Positions 10,333-20,093 of a stretch of DNA of 64,000 nt are shown here, in pieces; positions within the stretch are counted from its first letter, which is position 1; the number at the start of each line of letters is the position of its first letter. The notes beneath the pieces are model-generated. The model made no database searches. It saw nothing but the letters and a program-made list of their open reading frames with translations, and was not told the origin of the DNA. The stretch comes from Phnomibacter ginsenosidimutans (GTDB taxonomy: Bacteria; Bacteroidota; Bacteroidia; Chitinophagales; Chitinophagaceae), in assembly GCF_009740285.1 (NCBI RefSeq), contig NZ_CP046566.1:1542501-1606500 (forward strand), written 5' to 3'. The position numbers and the translations under genes are program-made.

Positions 10333-11094
10333 ATGCTTACTACAACTGCTATAAAACACAGCTTGCTCACTGTAATGCTCAGCTGCATGCTGCTGCCGGC
10401 ATTGGCACAAACCCGTTTTTTGTCGACCGGCAAAATTGAGTTTGAGAAAAAAACAAACATGCACAAGTGGATTGAAGACAATGCATGGACCCGTGAACTG
10501 AAGGACCGACTTCCACCATTTCGGGTACAGTATTACGACCTGATGTTTGACAGTGCACAGACCTATTATAAAATGGGCCGGGAAGTAGCCGATGACAAGT
10601 GGAAAAACTTTTGGGGATCGAGTACCGGGGAGGAAGATGTGGTAATGCACAACCTGCTGGCCATGCAATCAACCGCCTACAAGCAAGTATTTGAAAAAAA
10701 GTTTTTGGTGCAGGATAGTGCCTTGAATATCGAATGGCGCATCACCGACGAAACCCGCACCATCGCTGGTTTTGATTGCCGAAAAGCTGTAGGTAAGTTT
10801 TTCGATTCCTTGTATGTAGTTGCATTTTATACTGACCAGATAGCAGTGCCGGGTGGCCCGGAATTGTACAATGGTTTGCCCGGTATGATTTTAGGTTTGG
10901 CTTTTCCTCGTTACTACATTACCTGGTTTGCTACGAAAGTAGAATTAGTAGAGCCGAAGATGAACGAGCTGAAAATTCCTTCCGGAAAAACCACCAAGGT
11001 TAACCGGAAAGAACTGATGGATCAGGTGCGGAAAGTATTCGAATGGGGCACAGAAGAAGAAAGACAGCGAGGGTTTTGGAATACGGTTTTGTAA
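10333..11094 (+). CDS. GLPGLI family exported protein
   Basis: Exported protein of 253 residues with a signal peptide ending near LPALAQ (about residue 25). The family hallmark appears as NGLPGMILGL around residue 180, with TIAGFDCRKA before it. GLPGLI proteins are of unknown function and are often encoded next to outer-membrane beta-barrel receptors, as here (33 bases downstream of the receptor). The pair is probably one operon closed by the hairpin terminator at 11114-11146. Confidence 0.88.
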   Translation: MLTTTAIKHSLLTVMLSCMLLPALAQTRFLSTGKIEFEKKTNMHKWIEDNAWTRELKDRLPPFRVQYYDLMFDSAQTYYKMGREVADDKWKNFWGSSTGEEDVVMHNLLAMQSTAYKQVFEKKFLVQDSALNIEWRITDETRTIAGFDCRKAVGKFFDSLYVVAFYTDQIAVPGGPELYNGLPGMILGLAFPRYYITWFATKVELVEPKMNELKIPSGKTTKVNRKELMDQVRKVFEWGTEEERQRGFWNTVL

Positions 11095-11113
11095 ACATTC
11101 TTGTTTATTAGTA

Positions 11114-11146
11114 AAAAAGGGAACGATACTCAATCGTTCCCTTTTT
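11114..11146. terminator. Bidirectional intrinsic terminator
   Basis: A perfect 14-bp stem (AAAAAGGGAACGAT and its complement) with loop ACTCA and A/T tracts on both sides. It lies between the convergent GLPGLI gene and the amylase gene and can serve both. Confidence 0.9.
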
Positions 11147-11165
11147 ATATGCTACTTAATAGGCG

Positions 11166-13046
11166 TTATTTGAGTTGCATCACCCACATTGTTTGTGCAG
11201 GAATGCGCCATTCGCCTTGCAATACGGCGTTGCTGCCGGTTATCACGTTCGTGGCTTGCTGATAATTGTTTGTGACTTCAGCGAAGCGGTTTAGCGCAAT
11301 CGTTTTGTCTTGTTGATTTTGGTTGATGATACACATCACCGTTTCATTGCCATGCTTGCGGAAGTACACATACACGCCATCCTGTGGTAAGAAGTCGGTA
11401 GTGGTTCCCACAGTCAATGCCTTTGATTGCTTGCGGAAATTGGCCAGTTTTTTTACATACTCGTAAGCGGCATTTTCAGCAGCGTTTCTTCCACTCGCTA
11501 CAAATTTATTCTGCGCATCACCTGCAAAGCCACCAGGAAAATCGTTGCGTTTTTTGCCATCGCCCTGCACATCATCGTTCTTCATTTGTATTTCAGTACC
11601 GAAATACAGCTGCGGAATACCACGCTGTGTAAGCAGCAGGCCAATGCCCATGTAATACTTTTTTTCATCGCCACCAATCATGGTCATAAAACGGTCTACG
11701 TCGTGGTTGTCGAGAAAAATGCAATTCAGTTTGGGATCCTGATACAACACATCCTGACTCAGCGTCATCATTAATTTGTTCAGTCCTTCTGTCCAGCCAA
11801 ATGGTTGGTTGATGGCACTCAGCATGGCGCTTTGCATGGGGAAATCGGTGGTGCCAGGCAGGTTGTGTTTAAAAGGCACCTGCATGTTGTTTTTGGTAAA
11901 GTAGGCACTGCCCGGAACAGAGTTGGCCCAAGCTTCGCCAAAAATGCTGAGGGTCGGAAATTCTTTCAGCAGCGCTGCATTCACATTGTTCATGAATTGC
12001 TCATCGCAGTACTTGTAGGTATCTACCCGCCAGCCATCGAGCATAAATTCTTCGGTGCTCCAAATGGCATTTTGAATCATGAAATTGGCCATGTAAGGAT
12101 TCCGCAAATTGATGTCGGGTAAGTGTGGTGTAAACCAACCTTCCAGCATTACTTTTTTATCGGCTTGGCTGGTATAAGCACCAAACAAGGCTTCTTCACG
12201 GTGGTTGCTGCCCGTGTATGCAGGCCAGTTGTTGAACATGTCGGCAAACGGCTTGTCCTTAAACAGGAAGTGTTCGTCACCCACATGATTGTACACGGCA
12301 TCCTGAATAATTTTCATGCCTTGTGCATGAGCAGTACGCACCAGTTTTTTATAGGCATCTGCACCGCCGTAGCGTTTGTCGATGGCATAGTGGTTGGTAA
12401 TCCAATAGCCATGATAACCACTAATGGCACCGGCGGGCTCCTGCTTCCAGGGCATGTCGTTTTCTGTTACAGGGCACATCCAAATGGATGTAACGCCCAT
12501 GTCTTTCAGATAACCAATATTGTTGATGACACCCTGAATATCGCCACCATGATGCGCCGATGGATTGCTGCGGTCGCAAATGGTATCCTTGTATCCGGGG
12601 ATGCGGTCGTTGCTGGCATCGCCATTGGCAAAACGATCGGGCATAATGAGGTACACCAAATCTTGTGAGGTGACGCCATGGGCAAAATCTTTTCCTGCTT
12701 TGCCGGTTCTGGCTTTCAGGGTAAAGGGGATCGTTTGTGTTTTGCCTGCACTGTTTACTTTAAAATTCAGCACACCGGGCTTGGCAGTAGCCGCTATGCT
12801 GATGTCAACCACCAGATAGTTGGGGCTTTCGGTACGGGTTACTTTTTTTATGGTAACGCCCGGGTATTGAAGCTGTACCGTAGCTGCTGTTTTGTTAATG
12901 CCTTCCTGATGCACCAACAGTTGCACCTGATTCCATTTCATGCCCGTCCACCAGTGTGTAGGGTATAGCTGTGCTTTTTGTGCAAAGGCTTGCCATGAGA
13001 GCAACAGCAACACACACAGCAGACTCGTTATCTTTTTCACGTTCAT
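11166..13046 (-). CDS. Exported GH13 alpha-amylase / neopullulanase-like (SusA-type)
   Basis: Periplasmic or surface glycoside hydrolase family 13 enzyme, 626 residues, probably cleaving maltodextrins or cyclodextrins. A signal peptide ends near WQAFAQ (about residue 22). An N-terminal cyclomaltodextrinase-type beta domain (about 25-115) is followed by the catalytic barrel: DAVYNH, then GWRVDTYKY (nucleophile Asp), FGEAW (acid/base Glu) and LDNHDVDRF (transition-state Asp). A C-terminal beta domain follows. It lies 19 bases downstream of the maltose-type MFS gene, so hydrolysis and uptake are probably cotranscribed. Confidence 0.92.
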   Translation of the reverse strand: MNVKKITSLLCVLLLLSWQAFAQKAQLYPTHWWTGMKWNQVQLLVHQEGINKTAATVQLQYPGVTIKKVTRTESPNYLVVDISIAATAKPGVLNFKVNSAGKTQTIPFTLKARTGKAGKDFAHGVTSQDLVYLIMPDRFANGDASNDRIPGYKDTICDRSNPSAHHGGDIQGVINNIGYLKDMGVTSIWMCPVTENDMPWKQEPAGAISGYHGYWITNHYAIDKRYGGADAYKKLVRTAHAQGMKIIQDAVYNHVGDEHFLFKDKPFADMFNNWPAYTGSNHREEALFGAYTSQADKKVMLEGWFTPHLPDINLRNPYMANFMIQNAIWSTEEFMLDGWRVDTYKYCDEQFMNNVNAALLKEFPTLSIFGEAWANSVPGSAYFTKNNMQVPFKHNLPGTTDFPMQSAMLSAINQPFGWTEGLNKLMMTLSQDVLYQDPKLNCIFLDNHDVDRFMTMIGGDEKKYYMGIGLLLTQRGIPQLYFGTEIQMKNDDVQGDGKKRNDFPGGFAGDAQNKFVASGRNAAENAAYEYVKKLANFRKQSKALTVGTTTDFLPQDGVYVYFRKHGNETVMCIINQNQQDKTIALNRFAEVTNNYQQATNVITGSNAVLQGEWRIPAQTMWVMQLK

Positions 13047-13065
13047 TGTATAAGCGTTCGGTTAA

Positions 13066-14415
13066 TTAATCTTTTGCTTTGATAACTACTCTTGCCATAA
13101 TGCCTGCAATGAGCATGGAGGCTCCTGCAAGGCCGATAACGTAGATGGCATTGCCGCCTAAAGCGGTTAATGCCAATCCGCCAATGAGCCCAGCTACAAT
13201 TTGCGGAATGGTAATAGTGGCGTTGAAAATGCCCATGTACACACCCGTTTGCTTGGGAGGCAATGAAGAGGAAAGAATAGCATACGGCATGGCAAGGATG
13301 GCTGCCCATGAAATGCCTACACCAATCATGGATGCAAACAACACATACTTATTGCTGATGAACATCATTGATACCAAACCAATGCCACCGGCCAGCAATG
13401 AAAGGGCATAGGTATTGCGACGGCCAAACTTATCGGCCAAAGGAGTAAGCACCAAAGAGAACAGTGCTGCAAATACACTGTAAGCTGCGAAAATCACACC
13501 TGTCCAGTTGCCTGCTTCGTTGAAGGCAGCACTCTTCGCATCAGTAGTGCCCCATATGCTTTGGGCAATGCCGTTGGTAGTGTACACCCACATTAAAAAC
13601 AATGCAAACCATGAGAAGAACTGCGTTACAGCGAGTTGCATCATGGTAGGCGGAATGTTTTTCAGCAGTTGAAGGAAACTTACTTTTTCTGCCTGGTCTG
13701 CTTCAGAAATGTTGTTGTATTTGGCATACTCTGCAGGTGGATATTCTTTTGTACGCAGCGATGTCCAAAGAACAGTTAGTAGCAATGCAGCGCCACCAAA
13801 GTAGAATGACCAGATAACGGTGGGGGCCACTTTTTCTCCTTCGCCCGGCTCATTGGCCACGCCAAGGCTGGTAAGTATAAATGGAAGTAGCGAACCCACC
13901 ACTGCACCAAAATTGATGAGGAAGCTCTGAATGGCATAACCGCGGTTGCGTTGCTTATCGGGCACCATGTCACTCACCAATGCCCGGAAGGGTTGCATGG
14001 TTACGTTGAAAGAAGTATCCATCAACAAGAGCATCGTTGCACCAAAAATGAGGGGTGCCAACAACGAAGCAAAATTTTCAGAATTCGGCATGAAAAACAT
14101 GGCTGCGGCCGATACAATGGCTCCGCCTAAAATGAATGGAATACGACGGCCGAGGCGGGTCCATGTTTTATCGCTGGAAAGACCAACGATGGGTTGCACT
14201 ATCAACCCGGCTACCGGCGCTGCCAGCCAAAACAAACTCAAATGATGCGGGTCGGCACCAATGGCAGACAAGATACGGCTGGTGTTGGCGTTCTGCAAGG
14301 AGTAGCCAATTTGCACACCTAAAAAACCAAAGCTGATGTTCCAAATGCTCCAAAAATTGAGCATGGGTTTGAGGCTCGACGAGCCCGACGAAGAAGAAGC
14401 GACAGGAGCTGCCAT
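13066..14415 (-). CDS. MFS transporter, SLC45/maltose-type
   Basis: Inner-membrane major facilitator protein of about 450 residues with 12 hydrophobic segments. The N-terminal motif GFLGVQIGYSLQNANTSRI and the loop SDKTWTRLGRRIPFI resemble bacterial maltose/sucrose transporters of the GPH/SLC45 branch. Its position between the glycogen synthesis genes and the amylase supports uptake of maltose or maltodextrin, by inference. ATG 14415 gives MAAPVASSSS; an upstream start at 14469 would add an unlikely hydrophilic extension reaching toward the glgC terminator. Confidence 0.88.
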   Translation of the reverse strand: MAAPVASSSSGSSSLKPMLNFWSIWNISFGFLGVQIGYSLQNANTSRILSAIGADPHHLSLFWLAAPVAGLIVQPIVGLSSDKTWTRLGRRIPFILGGAIVSAAAMFFMPNSENFASLLAPLIFGATMLLLMDTSFNVTMQPFRALVSDMVPDKQRNRGYAIQSFLINFGAVVGSLLPFILTSLGVANEPGEGEKVAPTVIWSFYFGGAALLLTVLWTSLRTKEYPPAEYAKYNNISEADQAEKVSFLQLLKNIPPTMMQLAVTQFFSWFALFLMWVYTTNGIAQSIWGTTDAKSAAFNEAGNWTGVIFAAYSVFAALFSLVLTPLADKFGRRNTYALSLLAGGIGLVSMMFISNKYVLFASMIGVGISWAAILAMPYAILSSSLPPKQTGVYMGIFNATITIPQIVAGLIGGLALTALGGNAIYVIGLAGASMLIAGIMARVVIKAKD

Positions 14416-14510
14416 ATGCAATCGTTGTTTAAAATGAATGTACCTAAAAGCGGCTACGCAATGTAGCATTTTTTTGCTAGTGTGTATTTCTTACACTAAC
14501 TATTTATCCC

Positions 14511-14545
14511 ATAAAAAAAGACCTGTCCGTCAGGTCTTTTTTTAT
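14511..14545. terminator. Bidirectional intrinsic terminator after glgC
   Basis: A perfect 15-bp stem (ATAAAAAAAGACCTG) with loop TCCGT and A/T tracts at both sides. It separates glgC from the downstream transporter and amylase genes on the minus strand. Confidence 0.9.
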
Positions 14546-14564
14546 GTATGCTGTTTGGATATTG

Positions 14565-15839
14565 TCAGAGCTGAAATCCGTTTGGAATGACGGCGTTTTT
14601 CTTCAGCACTACAATACCGTCTTTTACGGTGTATAGGGCATGGTCTGCGGCTTCGAGGTGGCTGCCGCCAATGATTTTTACATCATTACCGATGCGGCAG
14701 TTTTTATCGATGATGCAGTTTTTGATGTAGCACCGTTCGCCCACACCAATATTGGGATGGCCTTTGACTTTTGAAGATTCAATTTCCTGCAGGGTTTCAA
14801 AGTAATCGGCTCCCATCATGTAGCAGCTTACAATGGTAGTGCCATGGCCAATGCGGCTGCGAATACCAATTACACTGTTTTCGATGCGGCTGGCATTGAT
14901 AATACTGGCTTCGGCTATGATGGTTTTTTCCAGCGTAGTGCCGCTGATTTTTGCCGGAGGCAACATGCGGGCACGTGTGTACACAATGTTTTTCTTGTCG
15001 TACAGGTTAAACGGTGGAATATCATCTGTCAAGGCCAGGTTGGCTTCGAAGAAAGAATAGATGTTACCAATGTCGGTCCAGTAGCCATCGTATTGATAAG
15101 ACAATACCTTGTATTTCTCAATCGAATTCGGCATGATTTCTTTACCAAAATCAGTTGATTTTTCATACTCTTCCAACAGCAAATCGTACAAAAGTTTGCG
15201 GTTGAAAATGTAGATGCCCATGGACGCAAGGTAGTTGCGGCCCTGCGCTTTCATAGCTTCGCCGGTATCGCTTACCCAATCTTGCAATACGTCTTTTTTC
15301 GGCTTTTCAATGAAGGAAGTGATTTCGCTGTTTTCATTCACTTTCATGATGCCAAACTCTGGCGCATCTCTTTCGCCAACGGGTATGGTGGCAATAGAAA
15401 TTTCAGCGCCTGATTGGGCATGTTTATCAATCATTTCCTGAAAGTCCATCTGATACAATTGGTCGCCACTTAAAATGAGCACGTAGTCAGATTCGTGCTG
15501 CTGAATGTGGCGCAGGCTTTGGCGTACCGCATCGGCAGTGCCCTGAAACCAGCCCGGGTTGTCGGGCGTTTGTTCGGCAGCAAGAATGTCTACAAAGCCG
15601 CTGCTGAACTGGCTGAACTGATAAGTGTTTTTGATGTGTTTGTTGAGCGACGCACTGTTGAACTGAGTAAGTACCCATATGCGGTTGATGCTGCTGTTGA
15701 TACAATTGCTGATGGGAATATCTACCAGTCGGTATTTGCCGGCAATGGGTACTGCGGGCTTGCTTCTGGTAGCAGTAAGTGGGTAAAGCCGGGTTCCTGC
15801 ACCTCCTCCTAAAATAACTGCAACCGTTGATTTTGCCAT
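14565..15839 (-). CDS. glgC: Glucose-1-phosphate adenylyltransferase
   Basis: Makes ADP-glucose from ATP and glucose-1-phosphate, the committed step of bacterial glycogen synthesis. About 425 residues, the usual length. The nucleotidyltransferase signature VILGGGAGTRLYPLT with KPAVPIAGKYRL is at the N-terminus, and a left-handed beta-helix of hexapeptide repeats occupies the last ~130 residues. ATG 15839 (MAKSTVAVILGGG) is preferred over an in-frame ATG at 15881. It follows glgA by 48 bases on the same strand and ends at a strong terminator. Confidence 0.95.
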   Translation of the reverse strand: MAKSTVAVILGGGAGTRLYPLTATRSKPAVPIAGKYRLVDIPISNCINSSINRIWVLTQFNSASLNKHIKNTYQFSQFSSGFVDILAAEQTPDNPGWFQGTADAVRQSLRHIQQHESDYVLILSGDQLYQMDFQEMIDKHAQSGAEISIATIPVGERDAPEFGIMKVNENSEITSFIEKPKKDVLQDWVSDTGEAMKAQGRNYLASMGIYIFNRKLLYDLLLEEYEKSTDFGKEIMPNSIEKYKVLSYQYDGYWTDIGNIYSFFEANLALTDDIPPFNLYDKKNIVYTRARMLPPAKISGTTLEKTIIAEASIINASRIENSVIGIRSRIGHGTTIVSCYMMGADYFETLQEIESSKVKGHPNIGVGERCYIKNCIIDKNCRIGNDVKIIGGSHLEAADHALYTVKDGIVVLKKNAVIPNGFQL

Positions 15840-15887
15840 GATAATGTGTTTATAAGGTGAGTATTGATGTTTATTTTTCAAGTGGGG

Positions 15888-17307
15888 TTATGCTTTGTAA
15901 AGATCGATGTATGCTGCTGCACTTTTTGTCCAGCTGTTGTTGATGGCCATCATTTTTTGGCGGGCAGCCAATAATATGTCGGGCTTTTCGAAGTACCATC
16001 CTGCAGCCCGATGAATGGCATGTTTTAAATCGCCAACAGATGGATGTTCAAATACCAAACCGTAACCGGCAAAGTTGGGGGCACCAATATCTGTTACGGT
16101 ATCACGAAGGCCGCCGGTATTGCGTACCATGGGCACGGTACCGTAGCGTAGCGCATACATTTGGTTGAGGCCACAAGGTTCTACCCGGCTGGGCATTAAT
16201 AGAAAATCGGCGGCAGCGTACAGTTGGTGGGCCAGCTTTTCATTGTAGCCAATGTAGCAGCTCATTTGGTCGGGAATGAGCTCTTGCAAACCCTGTAATT
16301 CGTATTCAATTTTAGGGTCGCCACTGCCCAATACAATAAAGTTGAGCTGGCCATTGAATGCTGCTTGCTGCTTCGCCTATGGCCGATGGCAAAATTTCTG
16401 CCGCTTTTTCGCCCACTAACCGGCCAATAAAAATGAACAATGGCTTTTGGGCATCGAGGCCAAAATGCTGGCAAACAGATTTCTTGTTCAGTTCTTTCCC
16501 TTCTGTTACATCTGCAATGCCATAATTGTAGGGCAGTAGCGGATCGGTTTCCGGGTCCCACACTTCGGTGTCAATACCATTGAGTATACCTGAGCATTTG
16601 CCTTTTTCGTATTCAAACAAATCTTCCAACCCATTGGCCTGAAAACGCAATTCTTCCATGTAGCTCTGGCTCACGGTGGTTACTTTATCGGCACACTTCA
16701 CGGCCGCTGCCAACGGATTAATGCTGTCTTGCCATTCGAGCATACCGCTTTTCCAATTGTCGAAGCTGGGCAGGTAATGACTTTTGTTCCAACCCATCCA
16801 GCCCTGGTATTGCGCATTGTGTATGGTGAAAACCGTTTTGATGGTACGCAAAGACTGATAGGCATAGCAATACTTCATCATGAAGGGGATAAGCCCAGCA
16901 TGATGATCGTGTACATGTACTACATCGGGGCGGTGCTCCCAGGTAGCCAGCCAATGCACCACGGCTATTTGAAATGCGGTGAAGCGTTCGGTATCATCAT
17001 CGTACCCATATACTTTTTCGCGGTCGAGCAATCCGTTGATGTCGAGCAGGTACAAATCAAAACCCAGCTCATTGGTTTTTTCTTTGATGACGGCGTAGCG
17101 AAACCAGGTATTGCCCAGGTAGGTGCCGCTTTCGTGTACCAGCTCCCACTCGTGGTTGTATAAATATTTGCTGCGGTACATGGGCATTACCACTTTGGCT
17201 AAATGGCCCAGTTGTGTTTGGTATTTGGGCAACGCACCCACAACATCGCCGAGGCCGCCAGCTTTGGCAACAGGGTAACACTCGGCGCTTACATGCAATA
17301 TTTCCAT
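15888..17307 (-). CDS. glgA: Glycogen synthase, reading frame broken by one base
   Basis: ADP-glucose-dependent glycogen synthase (GT5). The N-terminal part starts MEILHVSAECYPVAKAGGLGD, shown here only through KAGGLGD as the substrate-binding motif, and runs to FIFIGRLVGEKAAEILP. The C-terminal part carries GSGDPKIEYEL and MPSRVEPCGLNQ with the GT-B nucleotide-binding Glu. The two halves are in different frames. The join is at 16363-16371 (GCTTGCTGC on the plus strand); dropping one T/A gives a continuous EAAAAFNGQLNFIVLGSGD. The gene is otherwise full length (~470 residues). Start ATG 17307. It forms an operon with glgC. Confidence 0.9.
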
Positions 17308-17481
17308 CAGGTTGCAATTGAATGAATGCAGCAATTATGCACTGCAAAAACCAGTTATGACAAGCGCATACTTGGCCCGACAATTTAGGCTAAGATTGCC
17401 ATAGGATAGCCCATCTTAAAAAATTTTTCTGCGTTCCAAAAGCGGTTACTTTTACGCCTATTCTATTTTAATCGATGCCTT

Positions 17482-18966
17482 ATGAATCAGTCAGCTAATA
17501 CAACTAAAACAGCGGCTTTAGTAACACTTGTTTCCGTCTTTTTTTTCTGGGGATTTGTTGCAGCCAGTAATGACATTTTAATACCTGTTTTTAAAGAGAA
17601 ATTAAATCTTTCTCAAGGCCAGTCACAGTTGGTCGCTGTAGCCTTTTATGTTGCTTACACAGTTGGGTCTATCATTTACATGTTATTGAGTAGGTTATCT
17701 GGAGGGGATATTCTTAATCGAGTTGGCTACAAAAACGGGATTGCTATAGGCTTGATTATTTCAGCTATTGGAACATTACTTTTTTACCCGGCGGCAAACA
17801 GTGTTTCTTTCAACCTGTTTCTGACTGGGTTGTTTATTGTTGGTTTAGGGTTTTCGTTACAGCAAACAGCTGCCAATCCACTTGCAATCGTAATAGGTGA
17901 CCCAAGAAAAGGAGCACAACGATTAAGCATGGCGGGGGGAATTAATAATTTAGGAACTACCATAGGCCCATTAATTGTGAGTTTTGCCATTTTTGGTGCT
18001 GTAAGCAATGAATCCACTGGAATTGCAGATATTAATGCAGTTAAAACTCCTTATTTGATACTAGGAGTTGCATTTGTTTTAGTTGCTTTAATATTTAAAT
18101 ATTCATCCCTTCCCAATAAAATTAATCTGGAAGATGATGCACATCAACCCTTAAATGCTGATGGTACCACTGCGGTTCACAGATCAAGTGCACTGAAATA
18201 TCCTCAACTTGTTTTAGGTATGATTGGCATTTTTGTTTACGTAGGCGTAGAAGTCGCTACAGCTGCTAACTTACCAGAGTTCATGAAGCAATACATTAAA
18301 TTGGAAGATGGTAGCCCAATTCCAACAAGCTCTATTGCACCTTATGTTTCCTTGTATTGGGCTAGCTTGATGATGGGACGCTGGACAGCAGCGGTCGGTG
18401 CTTTTAATGTATCTGAAAGTACCCGGAAGATTTTAAATTTTGTCATGCCCTATTTGGCATTTGGAGTCTTTTTACTTGTAAACATCATTGCTGGTCATTC
18501 TATTCAGCCATTCCTTCCTTATGCTGGTATTATTCTGATTATGATAATTGGTGATATTATGAGTAAAGGAAACCCTGCAAGACAATTGCTCATATTTAGT
18601 TCTATGGGTATTGCTGCTCTCTTAGTTGGGATGCTCACAAATGGGTTAGTTAGTGTGTATGCATTCACAAGTGTGGGGTTGTTCTGTTCAACTTTGTGGC
18701 CTTGTATTTTTACTCTTGCTATTGCTGGTTTAGGTCGCTATACGAATGAAGGGTCTAGCTTTTTGATTATGATGATTATGGGTGGAGGTATAATTAGTTA
18801 TTTCCAAGGTTATCTCGCAGCAGACAATTTATTAGGAATCCATTGGAGTTACATCGTTGGCGTTGCATGTTTTGTTTATCTAGCGTATTATGCCATAAAA
18901 GCCAAAAGCATACTTAAAGGGCAGGGCATTGATTATGACAGGTTAGAGTCAGCTGGCGGCCATTAA
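17482..18966 (+). CDS. FHS-family sugar MFS transporter (glucose/galactose/fucose-type)
   Basis: Inner-membrane permease of 494 residues, with an N-terminal SVFFFWGFVAASNDILIP segment and LQQTAANPL matching the FucP/GluP branch of the major facilitator superfamily, so H+-coupled hexose uptake is likely. The ROK kinase gene begins 46 bases downstream, so import and phosphorylation are coupled. The base composition is odd: TTA leucine codons, AAT/ATT and AT-rich third positions dominate, unlike the GC-richer codons in argS, glgC or glk beside it. This suggests more recent acquisition. It diverges from glgA. Confidence 0.9.
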   Translation: MNQSANTTKTAALVTLVSVFFFWGFVAASNDILIPVFKEKLNLSQGQSQLVAVAFYVAYTVGSIIYMLLSRLSGGDILNRVGYKNGIAIGLIISAIGTLLFYPAANSVSFNLFLTGLFIVGLGFSLQQTAANPLAIVIGDPRKGAQRLSMAGGINNLGTTIGPLIVSFAIFGAVSNESTGIADINAVKTPYLILGVAFVLVALIFKYSSLPNKINLEDDAHQPLNADGTTAVHRSSALKYPQLVLGMIGIFVYVGVEVATAANLPEFMKQYIKLEDGSPIPTSSIAPYVSLYWASLMMGRWTAAVGAFNVSESTRKILNFVMPYLAFGVFLLVNIIAGHSIQPFLPYAGIILIMIIGDIMSKGNPARQLLIFSSMGIAALLVGMLTNGLVSVYAFTSVGLFCSTLWPCIFTLAIAGLGRYTNEGSSFLIMMIMGGGIISYFQGYLAADNLLGIHWSYIVGVACFVYLAYYAIKAKSILKGQGIDYDRLESAGGH

Positions 18967-19012
18967 AAATCGATAAACAGTATTAGAATTGAACTTTTGA
19001 ATTTTTGAGTGA

Positions 19013-20012
19013 ATGAAAGAAGGAATTGAATCAAATTCTGTGATTGACAAGTCTCAGCAATATGCCATCGGCATTGATATAGGTGGCACCAATACCAAAT
19101 TCGGCCTGGTAGATACACGTGGCGATATTTATTACCGTGGTGCCATCAGCACCAAAAAACACAAGTCGGTCGATAAGTTTATTGATGCTTTGTACGAAGC
19201 CATTTTACCCGCTATTGAGTCGGTAGGTGGTGTGTCGGAAATAAAAGGCATAGGAGTGGGAGCACCCAACGGCAACTATTACAAAGGAACCGTAGAGTAC
19301 GCACCAAACCTGCCGTGGAAAGGGGTTATCCCCTTGGCGGAAATGATTGCTGAAAGATTTAGCCTGAGTGCCAGCCTTACCAATGATGCCAACGCTTGCT
19401 GCGGTGGGCGAAATGATGTACGGTGCTGCCAGGGGCATGAAAGATTTCATCATGATTACGTTGGGTACTGGTGTGGGCAGCGGCATTGTCGCCAATGGAC
19501 AGTTGATTTATGGTCACGATGGTTTTGCCGGCGAACTGGGCCATACCATCATTATACCAGACGGACGATTGCATTGGGGCACTGGTGCTCATGGTTCGCT
19601 GGAAGCCTATGCATCAGCTACCGGCATTCGCCTTACTGCTCTCGAACTGTTGGAAAAACACCATAATAAAACCTCGTTGCTCCGCAATGTGCCGGTAGAA
19701 GAATTGGAAAGCTATCACGTGCACGAATGTGCTTTGCAGGGCGATGAAATTGCCATTGAGGTATTCGAATATACCGGCAAAGTGCTCGGTATGGCACTGG
19801 CCAATTTTGTGATGTTCTCTTCACCTGAAGCCATCGTGTTGTTTGGCGGACCAACCAAATCGGGCGACCTTATTATGAAGCCGGTACGCAAGTACATGGA
19901 AGAAAATCTGCTGCCCATTTTCCGCAATAAAGTAAAGCTCATCTTCAGCCTGCTGAAAGAAAGCGATGCGGCTATTTTGGGAGCCAGTGCACTGGTTTGG
20001 GAAAAGAAATAA
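19013..20012 (+). CDS. ROK-family glucokinase, reading frame broken by one base
   Basis: Cytoplasmic sugar kinase of the ROK family, probably phosphorylating glucose delivered by the upstream FHS transporter. The N-terminal frame shows the phosphate-binding GIDIGGTNTKFGLVD (residues ~18-32) and reads to LTNDANA. The C-terminal frame continues with AAVGEMMYGAARG, LGTGVGSGIV and GELGHTII. The shift is at 19394-19402, where the plus strand reads GCTTGCTGC; removing one T gives DANAAAVGEMMYG. The CxCGxxGC zinc motif typical of many ROK proteins is not seen; LHWGTGAHGSLE stands in its place. Full length is about 332 residues. Confidence 0.88.
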
Positions 20013-20030
20013 ACCGGAAGTTTTTACAAG

Positions 20031-20069
20031 AAAGCGGGGCTATTCATACTCTATGAATGCCCCGCTTTT
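20031..20069 (+). terminator. Intrinsic terminator after the glucokinase gene
   Basis: Stem AAAGCGGGGC plus ATTCAT (one bulged T) pairs with ATGAAT plus GCCCCGCTTT around the loop ACTCT, followed by T residues. It closes the transporter/kinase operon and may also serve the convergent DUF4382 gene. Confidence 0.8.
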
Positions 20070-20093
20070 ATTAGAAAGGGTTGTCCGTTATCG

